Below, piece after piece: positions 7,933 through 15,266 of a stretch of DNA of 31,231 nucleotides. The notes under the pieces are model-generated. The model did no database searches and was not told the DNA's origin. It was given only the letters and a program-made list of their open reading frames with translations. Position numbers and translations under genes: made by a program. Position 1 is the first letter of the stretch; each line of letters begins with the position of its first letter. The stretch covers positions 1 to 31,231 of the forward strand of contig JAHHQW010000028.1 in the NCBI GenBank assembly GCA_020026195.1, given 5' to 3'. The stretch comes from Prevotella sp. Lineage in GTDB: Bacteria > Bacteroidota > Bacteroidia > Bacteroidales > Bacteroidaceae.

Positions 7933-9093
7933 ATGAAAATCAGAAAAATATTACCTATATTGATTCTAACACTGTTTGTATCCACAACAGCTGATGCTCA
8001 GCGCCGACGCACAAGAAGAAAGAAGGTCGAGAAAGTGGAGGAAACTATCCAGCAGAAGATGTATAAAGAAATGCTGCCCTCAACTCAGAAGATTGTTTTT
8101 GTGGACAGCGTAAATGCGAAGAAGGATGATTTCATGAAACATATCAAGCTGTCAAAAGACATCGGAAGCATTGTTCCTTATACTGAATTCTTTAACAAGC
8201 CTGACTCTACGGGATGTTATGGTTTCGTCAATGGTTTCGGAAATAAATGTTACATTTCTGTACCGACGAAGGATGGTATCAAACTTTATACGGCAGACAA
8301 GCTTTATGGTAAATGGAAGAATGAGCGCGAACTAAATGAGCTTAACGAATTTGCCCAGAGTGCCAACTATCCTTATCTGATGACTGACGGCATGACGCTT
8401 TACTTCTCTGCTAAAAGTGAAGAAAAGAGTCTGGGCGGTTACGATATCTTTGTAACAAGTTTCGATTCTGACTCCGGAACTTTCCTTGAACCACAGAACA
8501 TCGGTCTGCCATTCAATTCACCCGCTAACGACTATATGCTGGTAATCGACGATGTAAACAAGGTGGGATGGTTCGTTACAGACCGTAACAAGACTGACGA
8601 CAACGTAACAGTTTACACTTTTGTTCCTAACGACGTACGTAAGAATTATGACATCGAGGAATTGGGAGAAGAGAAGGTTGAGAGATTTGCACGCATCCAC
8701 TCTTATATGGAGACTTCTACAAAAGAGATGCGCACCAAAGTACTTGACAGAATTAAATCTATCAGCAGCAACAGCAAGGAAAAGAATAGCAATGCAATGT
8801 CGTTTGCCATAAATAATAATACTGTATATCACTCTCCCAACGATTTCAAGTCGAAGAAAGCACAGGACATGTATTATAAAATGTACATGGCACAGCAGCG
8901 CATAGAGGAGATGGATAACATCATTTCTGAAAAACGTATTAAGTTCCATTTGTCACGCGAAGGAGAACGCAGTAAGATGGCTCCAGAGATTCTTAAGATG
9001 GAGAAAGAATTTGAGCAGCTGCTGGATGATGTGAAACAGATGCACAAAGACATTATTAACGAAGAGAATAAAACTTTAAATAAGAAAGGCTGA
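7933..9093 (+). CDS. Exported PD40 (WD40-like) beta-propeller protein
   Basis: From the ATG at 7933 the protein has 386 residues. It begins with a clear signal peptide (MKIRKILPILILTLFVS, cleavage expected after ADA before Gln). A basic stretch RRRTRRKK follows. The middle contains PD40-type blades such as GGYDIFVTSFD, with NYPYLMTDGMTLYFSA before it. The C-terminal 120 residues are highly charged and helical. PD40 repeats are common in periplasmic and cell-surface proteins of Bacteroidetes, where they usually mediate binding. The role here is unknown. The nucleoside phosphorylase gene starts 6 bp after its stop, so the two share a transcript. A start at 7915 is possible but would lengthen the signal peptide. 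Confidence 0.8.
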   Translation: MKIRKILPILILTLFVSTTADAQRRRTRRKKVEKVEETIQQKMYKEMLPSTQKIVFVDSVNAKKDDFMKHIKLSKDIGSIVPYTEFFNKPDSTGCYGFVNGFGNKCYISVPTKDGIKLYTADKLYGKWKNERELNELNEFAQSANYPYLMTDGMTLYFSAKSEEKSLGGYDIFVTSFDSDSGTFLEPQNIGLPFNSPANDYMLVIDDVNKVGWFVTDRNKTDDNVTVYTFVPNDVRKNYDIEELGEEKVERFARIHSYMETSTKEMRTKVLDRIKSISSNSKEKNSNAMSFAINNNTVYHSPNDFKSKKAQDMYYKMYMAQQRIEEMDNIISEKRIKFHLSREGERSKMAPEILKMEKEFEQLLDDVKQMHKDIINEENKTLNKKG

Positions 9094-9099
9094 GATATT

Positions 9100-9972
9100 A
9101 TGGAAAAGTATTTTGCAGAATCAGAACTGATTATAAATGGCGATGGAAGTATTTTCCATCTGCATGTTAAACCAGAACAGCTTGCCGACAAGGTTATCCT
9201 CGTGGGTGACCCCGGACGTGTAGCTCTCGTAGCTTCTCACTTCGAATCAAAGGAATGTGAGGTGGAGAGCCGCGAATTCCGTACCGTTACTGGTATGTAC
9301 AAGGGTAAGCGTATTTCGGTCGTAAGTACTGGTATAGGATGTGATAACATTGACATCGTGGTCAATGAACTTGATGCGCTGGCTAACATCGACTTTAAGA
9401 CTCGTACCGAGAAGAAGGAGAAACGCTCGCTTACTCTGGTGCGCGTAGGTACATGCGGTGGTCTGCAGCCTTACACTCCGGCAGGAACATTCATAGCAAG
9501 TGAAAAGAGTATCGGCTTCGATGGTCTGCTTAACTTCTATGCCGGTCGTAACGATGTGTGCGACCTTAAGTTTGAGGAGGCTTTCACAAAGCACATGAAC
9601 TGGAACAAGCAGCTGTGCGCTCCTTATGTAATTGACGCTAACAAGGATCTTATCGACCGCATTGCCGGTGACGACATGGTTCGCGGCGTTACTATTGCCT
9701 GCGGTGGTTTCTTCGGTCCTCAGGGACGTGAACTGCGTATTCCTCTGGCAGATCCTCATCAGAATGAAAAAATCATGGCATTCGAATATAACGGTTATAA
9801 GATTACTAACTTCGAAATGGAGAGCAGTGCACTTGCCGGACTTGCTGCCCTGATGGGACACAAGGCCATGACTTGCTGCATGGTTATCGCTAACCGCGTG
9901 GCTAAGAGTGCAAATACTGGTTACAAGGGAACAATCGATAATCTTATCGAGGAAGTTCTTGAGAGAATTTAA
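9100..9972 (+). CDS. udp: Nucleoside phosphorylase, uridine phosphorylase type
   Basis: This cytoplasmic enzyme belongs to the PNP/UDP phosphorylase superfamily, which cleaves nucleosides with phosphate to a free base and ribose-1-phosphate. The 290-residue protein has the phosphate-binding VGDPGRV, a VRVGTCGGLQP block and FEMESSAL, whose Met-Glu pair binds ribose in the family. TGIGCDNIDIVVNEL is also conserved. It is somewhat longer than the E. coli uridine phosphorylase, and the exact base preference cannot be fixed from motifs. It is co-transcribed with the PD40 gene and ends at a strong terminator. Confidence 0.85.
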   Translation: MEKYFAESELIINGDGSIFHLHVKPEQLADKVILVGDPGRVALVASHFESKECEVESREFRTVTGMYKGKRISVVSTGIGCDNIDIVVNELDALANIDFKTRTEKKEKRSLTLVRVGTCGGLQPYTPAGTFIASEKSIGFDGLLNFYAGRNDVCDLKFEEAFTKHMNWNKQLCAPYVIDANKDLIDRIAGDDMVRGVTIACGGFFGPQGRELRIPLADPHQNEKIMAFEYNGYKITNFEMESSALAGLAALMGHKAMTCCMVIANRVAKSANTGYKGTIDNLIEEVLERI

Positions 9973-9990
9973 TTTATCATCATAACATAC

Positions 9991-10025
9991 GGTGACAGTC
10001 GTTTTGCGCGATTGTCACCTTTTTC
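9991..10025 (+). terminator. Intrinsic terminator after the phosphorylase gene
   Basis: GGTGACAGTCG (9991-10001) pairs with CGATTGTCACC (10009-10019) with one G-U pair and a 7-nt loop, followed by TTTTTT. The mnmE start codon lies only 15 bp further on, so mnmE is served either by read-through or by a promoter hidden upstream of or inside this hairpin. Confidence 0.85.
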
Positions 10026-10039
10026 ATTTATTCGTTTTT

Positions 10040-11377
10040 ATGAACACATCCATATGTGCCATTGCCACAGGACGTGGCGGCGCCATCGGAATAATAAGGG
10101 TATCGGGCGAAGATGCCATCAACATAACTTCTAAGATTTTTAAGTCGCACGGCGGTTCGTCGCTCTGTGACAGAAAGGCTTATACGCTTTCATACGGAAC
10201 TATATGCGACGGAGAGAACGTAATCGACGAGGTAATGGTGGCGGTATATCGTGCGCCTCATTCGTATACGGGCGAGAACAGCACTGAGATAATGTGTCAT
10301 GGCTCGCAGTATATTCTTGAGAGTATTCTGCGACTTCTGATTGAAAACGGATGTGAGAGTGCTGCTCCGGGAGAGTTTACACGTCGTGCTTTCTTGAACG
10401 GCAAGATGGACTTAAGTCAGGCTGAGGCTGTGGCAGACCTTATAGCCTCAACGGGCCGTGCTTCTCACGATATTGCCTTAGGACAGCTGCGTGGTAACTT
10501 TACTAACTCGCTGGCTTTATTGCGCGAGCAGCTGTTGAAGATGACTTCGTTAGTGGAACTTGAACTTGATTTCTCTGACCAGGACGTGACATTTGCCGAC
10601 CGTAAACAACTGATAGACTTAGCTAATGAGATAAGTAACCGTATATCTACGCTGGCTTCGTCGTTTGCCACGGGTAAGGCTGTAAAGGATGGTATTCCTG
10701 TTGCCATAATTGGAAAGACTAACGTAGGTAAGAGTACTCTTCTCAATCAGCTGGTACACGACGACCGTGCCATAGTAAGCGACATACACGGCACTACACG
10801 TGACGTCATCGAGGATACTGCTGACATCAACGGTGTTACTTTCCGTTTCATCGACACAGCCGGCATACGTAACACTGACGACACAATAGAGCAGCTGGGC
10901 ATCGACCGTACCTACTCCATGATTGCTAAGGCTTCCATAATCCTCTGGATATTGGATTCTGAACCATCTCCTGATGAAATTGCTGACATAGAGAGTCGCA
11001 CTGCCGGCAAGCATTTAATAAAGGTAAGAAACAAGATAGATATTTCTTCAGATAACTTTAATGCTGACATAAATATCAGTGCGAAGAATTCTTCTAACAT
11101 CTCTGACTTAGAGAATTTAATCTACAAGTCTGCCGACATCCCTGAAATCCGTGAAAACGATGTCATAGTAACAAATGCTCGTCATTACGACGCTCTCCTC
11201 CGTGCCCACGACAGCATTCTCCGCGTAATAGATGGTCTCAACAATGACATCCCCAGTGACTTGTTAAGCGAGGACTTAAGAGATTGCATCCATATCTTAG
11301 GCGAAATCGTAGGCGGCGAAATAAACACCCCAGAGGTACTTAATAATATATTTAAGAACTTCTGCGTGGGAAAATAA
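10040..11377 (+). CDS. mnmE: tRNA modification GTPase MnmE
   Basis: MnmE works with MnmG to make the 5-carboxymethylaminomethyl group on wobble uridine of certain tRNAs. The 445-residue protein starts at the ATG giving MNTSICAIATGRGG. The frame continues upstream, but that part lies in the preceding terminator. An N-terminal folate-binding domain is followed by a G domain with GKTNVGKST (225-232), DTAG (about 272-275) and NKID (about 331-334). The C-terminus is the invariant FCVGK, so the gene is intact. It is the last host gene; an integrase lies 255 bp downstream in the same direction, indicating that a mobile element sits at its 3' end. Confidence 0.95.
   Translation: MNTSICAIATGRGGAIGIIRVSGEDAINITSKIFKSHGGSSLCDRKAYTLSYGTICDGENVIDEVMVAVYRAPHSYTGENSTEIMCHGSQYILESILRLLIENGCESAAPGEFTRRAFLNGKMDLSQAEAVADLIASTGRASHDIALGQLRGNFTNSLALLREQLLKMTSLVELELDFSDQDVTFADRKQLIDLANEISNRISTLASSFATGKAVKDGIPVAIIGKTNVGKSTLLNQLVHDDRAIVSDIHGTTRDVIEDTADINGVTFRFIDTAGIRNTDDTIEQLGIDRTYSMIAKASIILWILDSEPSPDEIADIESRTAGKHLIKVRNKIDISSDNFNADINISAKNSSNISDLENLIYKSADIPEIRENDVIVTNARHYDALLRAHDSILRVIDGLNNDIPSDLLSEDLRDCIHILGEIVGGEINTPEVLNNIFKNFCVGK
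11360..11377 (+). other. Candidate left attachment site at the mnmE 3' end
   Basis: The last 18 bases of mnmE, encoding FCVGK and the stop, are proposed as the attachment core. SGI1-type islands use the equivalent 18 bp of the enterobacterial mnmE (trmE/thdF). The reading frame is restored exactly and a tyrosine recombinase follows. No second copy is visible inside the window, which is expected if the right end lies beyond it, so the call is inference from position. Confidence 0.45.
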
Positions 11378-11420
11378 AAGGCCTTTTTAGGTATTGAAAC
11401 TACTTGCAAAAATAAGCATA

Positions 11421-11482
11421 AGAAGAGCAAACAACTGGTGCTAAAATAGTGATTATCAACTATTACCGTTGTTTGTTCTTCT
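11421..11482. repeat. Large imperfect palindrome at the element's left end
   Basis: AGAAGAGCAAACAAC (11421-11435) is complementary to GTTGTTTGTTCTTCT (11468-11482) with a single G-U pair. A nested AATAGT/ACTATT dyad in the loop extends the fold. T-rich DNA follows on the plus strand. It could terminate mnmE transcription entering the element, or be an integrase or excisionase arm site. It lies 44 bp after the mnmE stop. Confidence 0.65.
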
Positions 11483-11505
11483 TTTCTTTTCGTCAAGGTA
11501 CTTTC

Positions 11506-11536
11506 TTGGTGGTTTCAGATATTTGCATTATTTTTG
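11506..11536 (+). promoter_or_regulatory. Probable integrase promoter
   Basis: TATTTTTG (11529-11536) fits the TAnnTTTG -7 box, and TTG (11506-11508) lies 20 bp upstream as a partial -33 element. Transcription would start near 11,543, leaving a leader of about 90 nt before the integrase ATG. The -7 box overlaps the first TTTGTCCC repeat. Confidence 0.5.
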
Positions 11537-11614
11537 TCCCTGCGTTGTTCCTCGAAGGACAAAAAGGGACAAAAAAGATGTCCCTCTTTGTCCCTTTGGA
11601 CCTCGAGGGACAAA
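11531..11614. repeat. Cluster of GGGACAAA / TTTGTCCC motifs in the integrase leader
   Basis: TTTGTCCC occurs at 11533-11540 and 11587-11594, and GGGACAAA at 11566-11573 and 11607-11614. Near-copies lie at 11556-11563 (AGGACAAA) and 11578-11584 (ATGTCCC context). They form two inverted pairs: TTTTTGTCCC/GGGACAAAAA (11531-11575) and TTTGTCCCT/AGGGACAAA (11587-11614, 10-nt loop). The placement over the promoter and leader suggests binding by the recombinase or an accessory factor, with feedback on integrase expression; this is inferred from layout. Confidence 0.7.
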
Positions 11615-11632
11615 AGAGAATAATTAATCTAA

Positions 11633-12802
11633 ATGACCAGATTTATGACGAAGAAAACGGATGTACAGAAAGAACCTGTAAAACTTAGACAAAGGGAGCT
11701 AAAAGACGGAAGTATTAGTCTGTTCCTAGATATATATAGGAATGGTCATCGTCACAAGGAATATTTGAAACTATATCTTGTGAATGCGACAACTCCTGCA
11801 GAAAAGGAACAGAACAGACAAACTTTGGCCACCGCTCAAGCAATTAAGGCGAAGAGACAGATTGAGCTTCAGAATGGAGAATATTCATTCACGAAGCAAT
11901 TTAAGGAAGAAACCCCTTTCCTCGCTTATTACCGAAAGATGATGGAAGACAGAAGCAATGATCCAACAACTAAAGGCAATTATGGTAATTGGAAGAGCTG
12001 CTTACGTTATCTTGAAATCTATTGTGACGAAAAAACGACGTTCAAAGAAGTTACTCCTGAATTTGTGTTGGGTTTTAAGGATTATCTTGAGATAGCGGAG
12101 AAAGATGATTATAAGGTGTCAGAGGGAAGTTATAAACGCAATTATGAGAAACTGTCTACAAATACAAAAGTCTCTTATTTTAATAAGTTGCGTGCTTGTA
12201 TCAATCAGGCTTTTGATGAACGCATCATCCCCATCAATCCATTGAGAGGTATCAAAGGTTTCAAAGAAGAAGAAATCAAAAGAGATTATCTTACTATCGA
12301 TGAAATAAAGAAACTTGCAGCCACTCCATGTTCTGCTCCGATACTTAAACGAGCTTTTCTTTTTTCATGTCTTACCGGTATCAGAAAAAGTGATATTGAG
12401 AAGTTGACCTGGGGAGAAGTCCAAAAATTTGGGGAATACACAAGAATTGAATTTAAACAGAAGAAAACAGGAGGTCAAGAATATTTAGATATACCGCCAC
12501 AAGCTGAGAAGTATCTTGGTGAACGAACAGCACCAACCGACAAAGTTTTTACTGGTTTCTCTTATGGTTCGTGGGTTACGAACTTTTTAAGAAGGTGGTG
12601 TTTATCTGCTGGTATTACAAAAGAAATATCTTTCCATTGTGCTAGACATAGTTTTGCTGTTATGATGTTAGATTTAGGAACAGATATATATACCGTTTCA
12701 AAACTTTTGGGACACAAGAATATTGCAACTACGCAAATTTATGCCAAAGTTTTGGATAAGAACAAACAGAAAGCCGTATCTTTAATTCCTGACATAGAGT
12801 AA
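11633..12802 (+). CDS. int: Tyrosine recombinase (integrase)
   Basis: This 389-residue site-specific recombinase should insert and excise the element. The N-terminal 90 residues form the arm-binding domain (LKDGSISLFLDIYRNGHRHKEYL). The core-binding domain spans roughly 95-215, and the catalytic domain carries Arg251 (TGIRKSD), Lys in QKKTGG, His335-Arg338-His339 (HCARH), His361 (LLGHKN) and the nucleophile Tyr370 (QIYAKV). All catalytic residues are present, so it should be active. It belongs to the phage-integrase SAM-like group common in Bacteroidetes elements. It starts at ATG 11633 (a second Met lies four codons later) and reads away from mnmE. Confidence 0.95.
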   Translation: MTRFMTKKTDVQKEPVKLRQRELKDGSISLFLDIYRNGHRHKEYLKLYLVNATTPAEKEQNRQTLATAQAIKAKRQIELQNGEYSFTKQFKEETPFLAYYRKMMEDRSNDPTTKGNYGNWKSCLRYLEIYCDEKTTFKEVTPEFVLGFKDYLEIAEKDDYKVSEGSYKRNYEKLSTNTKVSYFNKLRACINQAFDERIIPINPLRGIKGFKEEEIKRDYLTIDEIKKLAATPCSAPILKRAFLFSCLTGIRKSDIEKLTWGEVQKFGEYTRIEFKQKKTGGQEYLDIPPQAEKYLGERTAPTDKVFTGFSYGSWVTNFLRRWCLSAGITKEISFHCARHSFAVMMLDLGTDIYTVSKLLGHKNIATTQIYAKVLDKNKQKAVSLIPDIE

Positions 12803-12812
12803 TGTGACCACC

Positions 12813-13886
12813 ATGAACAGACAAGAAGCAGTTATAACTATTGCCAAAATCAACAGACAAGTCAAACAAATATATTACTGGATTGATTTAGACGAAGAGC
12901 TGGGTATCTCAACTATCGATCCGGAGGTTGTTGATTTGAGTACATGGGTGGATCAAGTCTATGATTTCCTTAAAGAGACACCTATTATTCTTTTGGCAGA
13001 ACAAGTTCTGAAAATAGGACCTGTAAAATCTATAGAAGACTATTTAAACGAACGAAATGGGACGATTGACGCTCGTGTTCGTCCACATATACAGGCTTAC
13101 ACAAAATCAATGCATAATCTAGAAGATCTTTGTAAAAAGATTGTAGCGGAGCAATATAAGGATTTTCCCGATTTAGTTCCAGCTCTTGCTAACGAAGAAG
13201 CTGCAGCATTGCTTGGCAGAGCTGTTGATGCACATCTGCTAGACAAAAAATACATGCCCTTGAAAGAAACAACATCGGCCCAACTTCGAGTAATAGCATT
13301 CGCTGTCGGAACCTTACTTGGATTTCCTGAAAGACAAATGTATTATCAATTTGAAAGGCAATGGAATCGTGCCGCTTATCGCGTAAGCACTGTCGATTTA
13401 CCAAGACTCTATCATTGCGATAAACATCTTTTTGCGATGAGTCTTTATCCAGAAGTGAATTTTACGAAAATAACAACGTCTTATAGGGAGAACAATATTT
13501 TCTACACTTCACAGGGCATTGAAAAGAAAAAAAGGTTGTATGATGACCTTATTAAATTTGGTTACATCGACATTGCTACCAAGTTTGAAAATTTCATAGG
13601 AATATTTGATTCTGAAAAATTCCAAAAACCTATAGAATGGATAGCAGAGCAGAGATATTTGACATATTTCATATGGATGACATTTAGTAAAGAGAACCCC
13701 AAAAATATATGGGTGAAAACAATGTGCTGTTTTCGTATACAAGGACACGAACCGCACAAAGGAACGATGGGATCATCAATATCGTTTATGCGACGCAAAA
13801 ATCTCCTGGAAAAATATAATCCAGAGTTGAGAACGATATCTGAAAGATTTAATAGAGAAAACTACACTAAACCACTTACAGATTAG
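12813..13886 (+). CDS. Unrecognised element protein (357 aa)
   Basis: I do not recognise a named domain with confidence. The protein is soluble and has no signal peptide. A segment at about 165-215 (AALLGRAVDAHLLDKKY, then IAFAVGTLLGF and FERQWNRAAYR) resembles stretches I associate with other Bacteroidetes mobile-element proteins of unknown role. The frame can be opened at a GTG at 12804, but the ATG at 12813 is preferred. It starts 10 bp after the integrase stop and is probably co-transcribed with it, which suggests a role in integration, excision or element control rather than cargo. This is inference from position. Confidence 0.75.
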   Translation: MNRQEAVITIAKINRQVKQIYYWIDLDEELGISTIDPEVVDLSTWVDQVYDFLKETPIILLAEQVLKIGPVKSIEDYLNERNGTIDARVRPHIQAYTKSMHNLEDLCKKIVAEQYKDFPDLVPALANEEAAALLGRAVDAHLLDKKYMPLKETTSAQLRVIAFAVGTLLGFPERQMYYQFERQWNRAAYRVSTVDLPRLYHCDKHLFAMSLYPEVNFTKITTSYRENNIFYTSQGIEKKKRLYDDLIKFGYIDIATKFENFIGIFDSEKFQKPIEWIAEQRYLTYFIWMTFSKENPKNIWVKTMCCFRIQGHEPHKGTMGSSISFMRRKNLLEKYNPELRTISERFNRENYTKPLTD

Positions 13887-13957
13887 GTGGATTTTATATT
13901 ACAAACAATTAAATTTTTTAACGATGAAGAAAAAATTTTCTTTAGGACTCTCTCTTT

Positions 13958-14758
13958 TTGAGAAGATTCTTCAGGGACGATTCTTATGTCCCGCCCAAAG
14001 TAGGTCATGAAGGCTTACAGGTTCTAATCAGACAAGCTTATGATTTATATCAGACAGAAGTGCTTGCAAAGAAGAAAAGCTACTATCTGTGCATGTTTGA
14101 TTTCATAAACTCTATCCAATTCCATGACAATTCCGATGCCTGGAGCAAAAATGAACATCAGCGAAATTGCCTAACTGTTACCAAACTCCTCATTGAGTAT
14201 GGACGATTAGTGAAATTGTATTTTGCTCGGCCATCTTTATCTGATTCAGATATCGAGGAATTGATCAATCGTTTCTATATCGGAGATTCTCCGCTACACT
14301 CTTACAATAACCCACCCAATTCACAGGATGAAAAGGAAGAGGTACACCTTGATACAGTCAGTTTCAAGGATGAGCTTGTTGCAGAACTTATCGTTTCTGT
14401 TTCTAACGAGATCAATCTATTCAAAGAACATATCAATCTGGCAGATGCTTACACTCTACTAGGACATGAGAAATATCGTTCGCTCACGACAACCAATAAC
14501 TCTCGCCTTGTTTTATTTTTTGACAGGCTCTTATCTTTAAATCTCGTGAGTGATACATGGCAGCTTGACATCGCTCGAAGAGAACTTATAACAAGTTCCT
14601 CCGGAAAGAAGTTTCTCTCTCAACATGATCTCTCGTCAACCCTTTATCGTTTAAACGAACGTAGGCCTTTGATGAAAAAGGAAATTGAGATTTTAGACCT
14701 TATAGACATGCGATATAAACAACTAAAGGAAGATAAGTCAAATAAAAGAAATGACTAA
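13958..14758 (+). CDS. Unrecognised element protein (266 aa), TTG start or frameshifted N-terminus
   Basis: No family is recognised. The protein is soluble, mostly helical and charged, ending in a Lys-rich tail. Its frame is closed by a TAG at 13943-13945, and the first usable codon is a TTG at 13958; the next ATG is 45 codons in. Another frame has an ATG at 13924 with a typical AT-rich leader and encodes MKKKFSLGLSLF. Losing one base in the CTCTCTTTTTG run (13950-13960) would join that start to this frame as MKKKFSLGLSLLRRFFRDD. It is therefore a genuine TTG start, a recent frameshift or a sequence error. It lies downstream of the 357-residue gene and just before the 12-bp repeats. Confidence 0.65.
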   Translation: MRRFFRDDSYVPPKVGHEGLQVLIRQAYDLYQTEVLAKKKSYYLCMFDFINSIQFHDNSDAWSKNEHQRNCLTVTKLLIEYGRLVKLYFARPSLSDSDIEELINRFYIGDSPLHSYNNPPNSQDEKEEVHLDTVSFKDELVAELIVSVSNEINLFKEHINLADAYTLLGHEKYRSLTTTNNSRLVLFFDRLLSLNLVSDTWQLDIARRELITSSSGKKFLSQHDLSSTLYRLNERRPLMKKEIEILDLIDMRYKQLKEDKSNKRND

Positions 14759-14760
14759 AC

Positions 14761-14796
14761 GTTGAGAATTGTGTTGAGATAAGTGTTGATTATCAA
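14761..14796 (+). repeat. Three tandem 12-bp iteron-like repeats
   Basis: GTTGAGAATTGT (14761-14772), GTTGAGATAAGT (14773-14784) and GTTGATTATCAA (14785-14796) are perfectly phased tandem copies. A partial inverted copy follows (CATTCTCAAT, 14797-14806). The block lies between the 266-residue gene and the excisionase/RepA/primase genes. It could be a replication-initiation iteron set or a binding array for the HTH proteins. Confidence 0.6.
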
Positions 14797-14835
14797 CATT
14801 CTCAATTTCATGATTCTATAGCATGTTTTTACTTT

Positions 14836-14864
14836 GCCCTCCGTAACCGGTTATTACGGAGGGC
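14836..14864. repeat. Strong 11-bp hairpin upstream of the HTH operon
   Basis: GCCCTCCGTAA (14836-14846) is perfectly complementary to TTACGGAGGGC (14854-14864) with a 7-nt loop. It is GC-rich in an AT-rich setting, and no long T-tract follows (TCTCCATTTATG), so it is not a standard terminator on the plus strand. It lies 34 bp before the first HTH gene. A terminator, an operator or part of an origin are all possible. Confidence 0.65.
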
Positions 14865-14897
14865 TCTCCATTTATGTCTAATTTTAAATAATGAATC

Positions 14898-15266
14898 ATG
14901 ATGAGAACAAGAAAAAAGGATTCTACTAATGAAATCTCTCCACAAAGGATTCAACATCTTGAAGAAACTGTTGAATCATTGGGGAAGAAGATCGGACAGA
15001 TAGATGAAATCGAAAACAACATCATAAAAGTTGCCAATAGTCTATTGTTGAGTAAGGAAATTCTAACATCGTCAGAAGCTTGTACATTTTTAGGTATTTC
15101 TGAAAGTTACCTCTATAAGTTGACTTCTTCAAAGTTGATTCCTCATTACAAGCCCAATGGTAGATTAGTCTATTTCAATTTAGAAGAATTAAAGAAATGG
15201 GCGATGAGAAACCCATGTATGGCCAAACGTATCGGTCTGGAACAACCTAAACCTGCTGTATTATGA
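14898..15266 (+). CDS. Excisionase-type helix-turn-helix protein 1
   Basis: This 122-residue protein has a predicted coiled coil at about 15-50 (HLEETVESLGKKIGQIDEIE) and a MerR/HTH_17-type DNA-binding domain at about 55-110 (LTSSEACTFLGISESYLYKL, then LEELKKWAMRNP). Proteins of this kind in Bacteroidetes elements act as excisionases or transcription factors. Its stop overlaps the start of a paralogous gene by 4 bp (ATGA). It probably controls excision or the downstream ATPase and primase genes; which role applies cannot be told from sequence. Confidence 0.85.
   Translation: MMRTRKKDSTNEISPQRIQHLEETVESLGKKIGQIDEIENNIIKVANSLLLSKEILTSSEACTFLGISESYLYKLTSSKLIPHYKPNGRLVYFNLEELKKWAMRNPCMAKRIGLEQPKPAVL

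Noticed and set aside
9247..9861. 204-codon minus-strand open frame inside the nucleoside phosphorylase gene
   Set aside because: It is fully antisense to a gene with clear catalytic motifs, has no promoter and gives no recognisable protein.
11406..11415. GTAnnTTTGC-like core of CTnDOT attachment sites on the minus strand (9 of 10 matches)
   Set aside because: The same letters are the common TAnnTTTG promoter box, the first G is missing, and the mnmE end is a better-supported attachment site.
11531..11614. CRISPR-like array
   Set aside because: The repeats are 8 bp, alternate in orientation, have irregular spacers and no cas genes are near.
14759..14897. oriT with nick site
   Set aside because: Dyads are present, but no relaxase gene is nearby and no known nick consensus could be recognised, so it is reported only as repeats.
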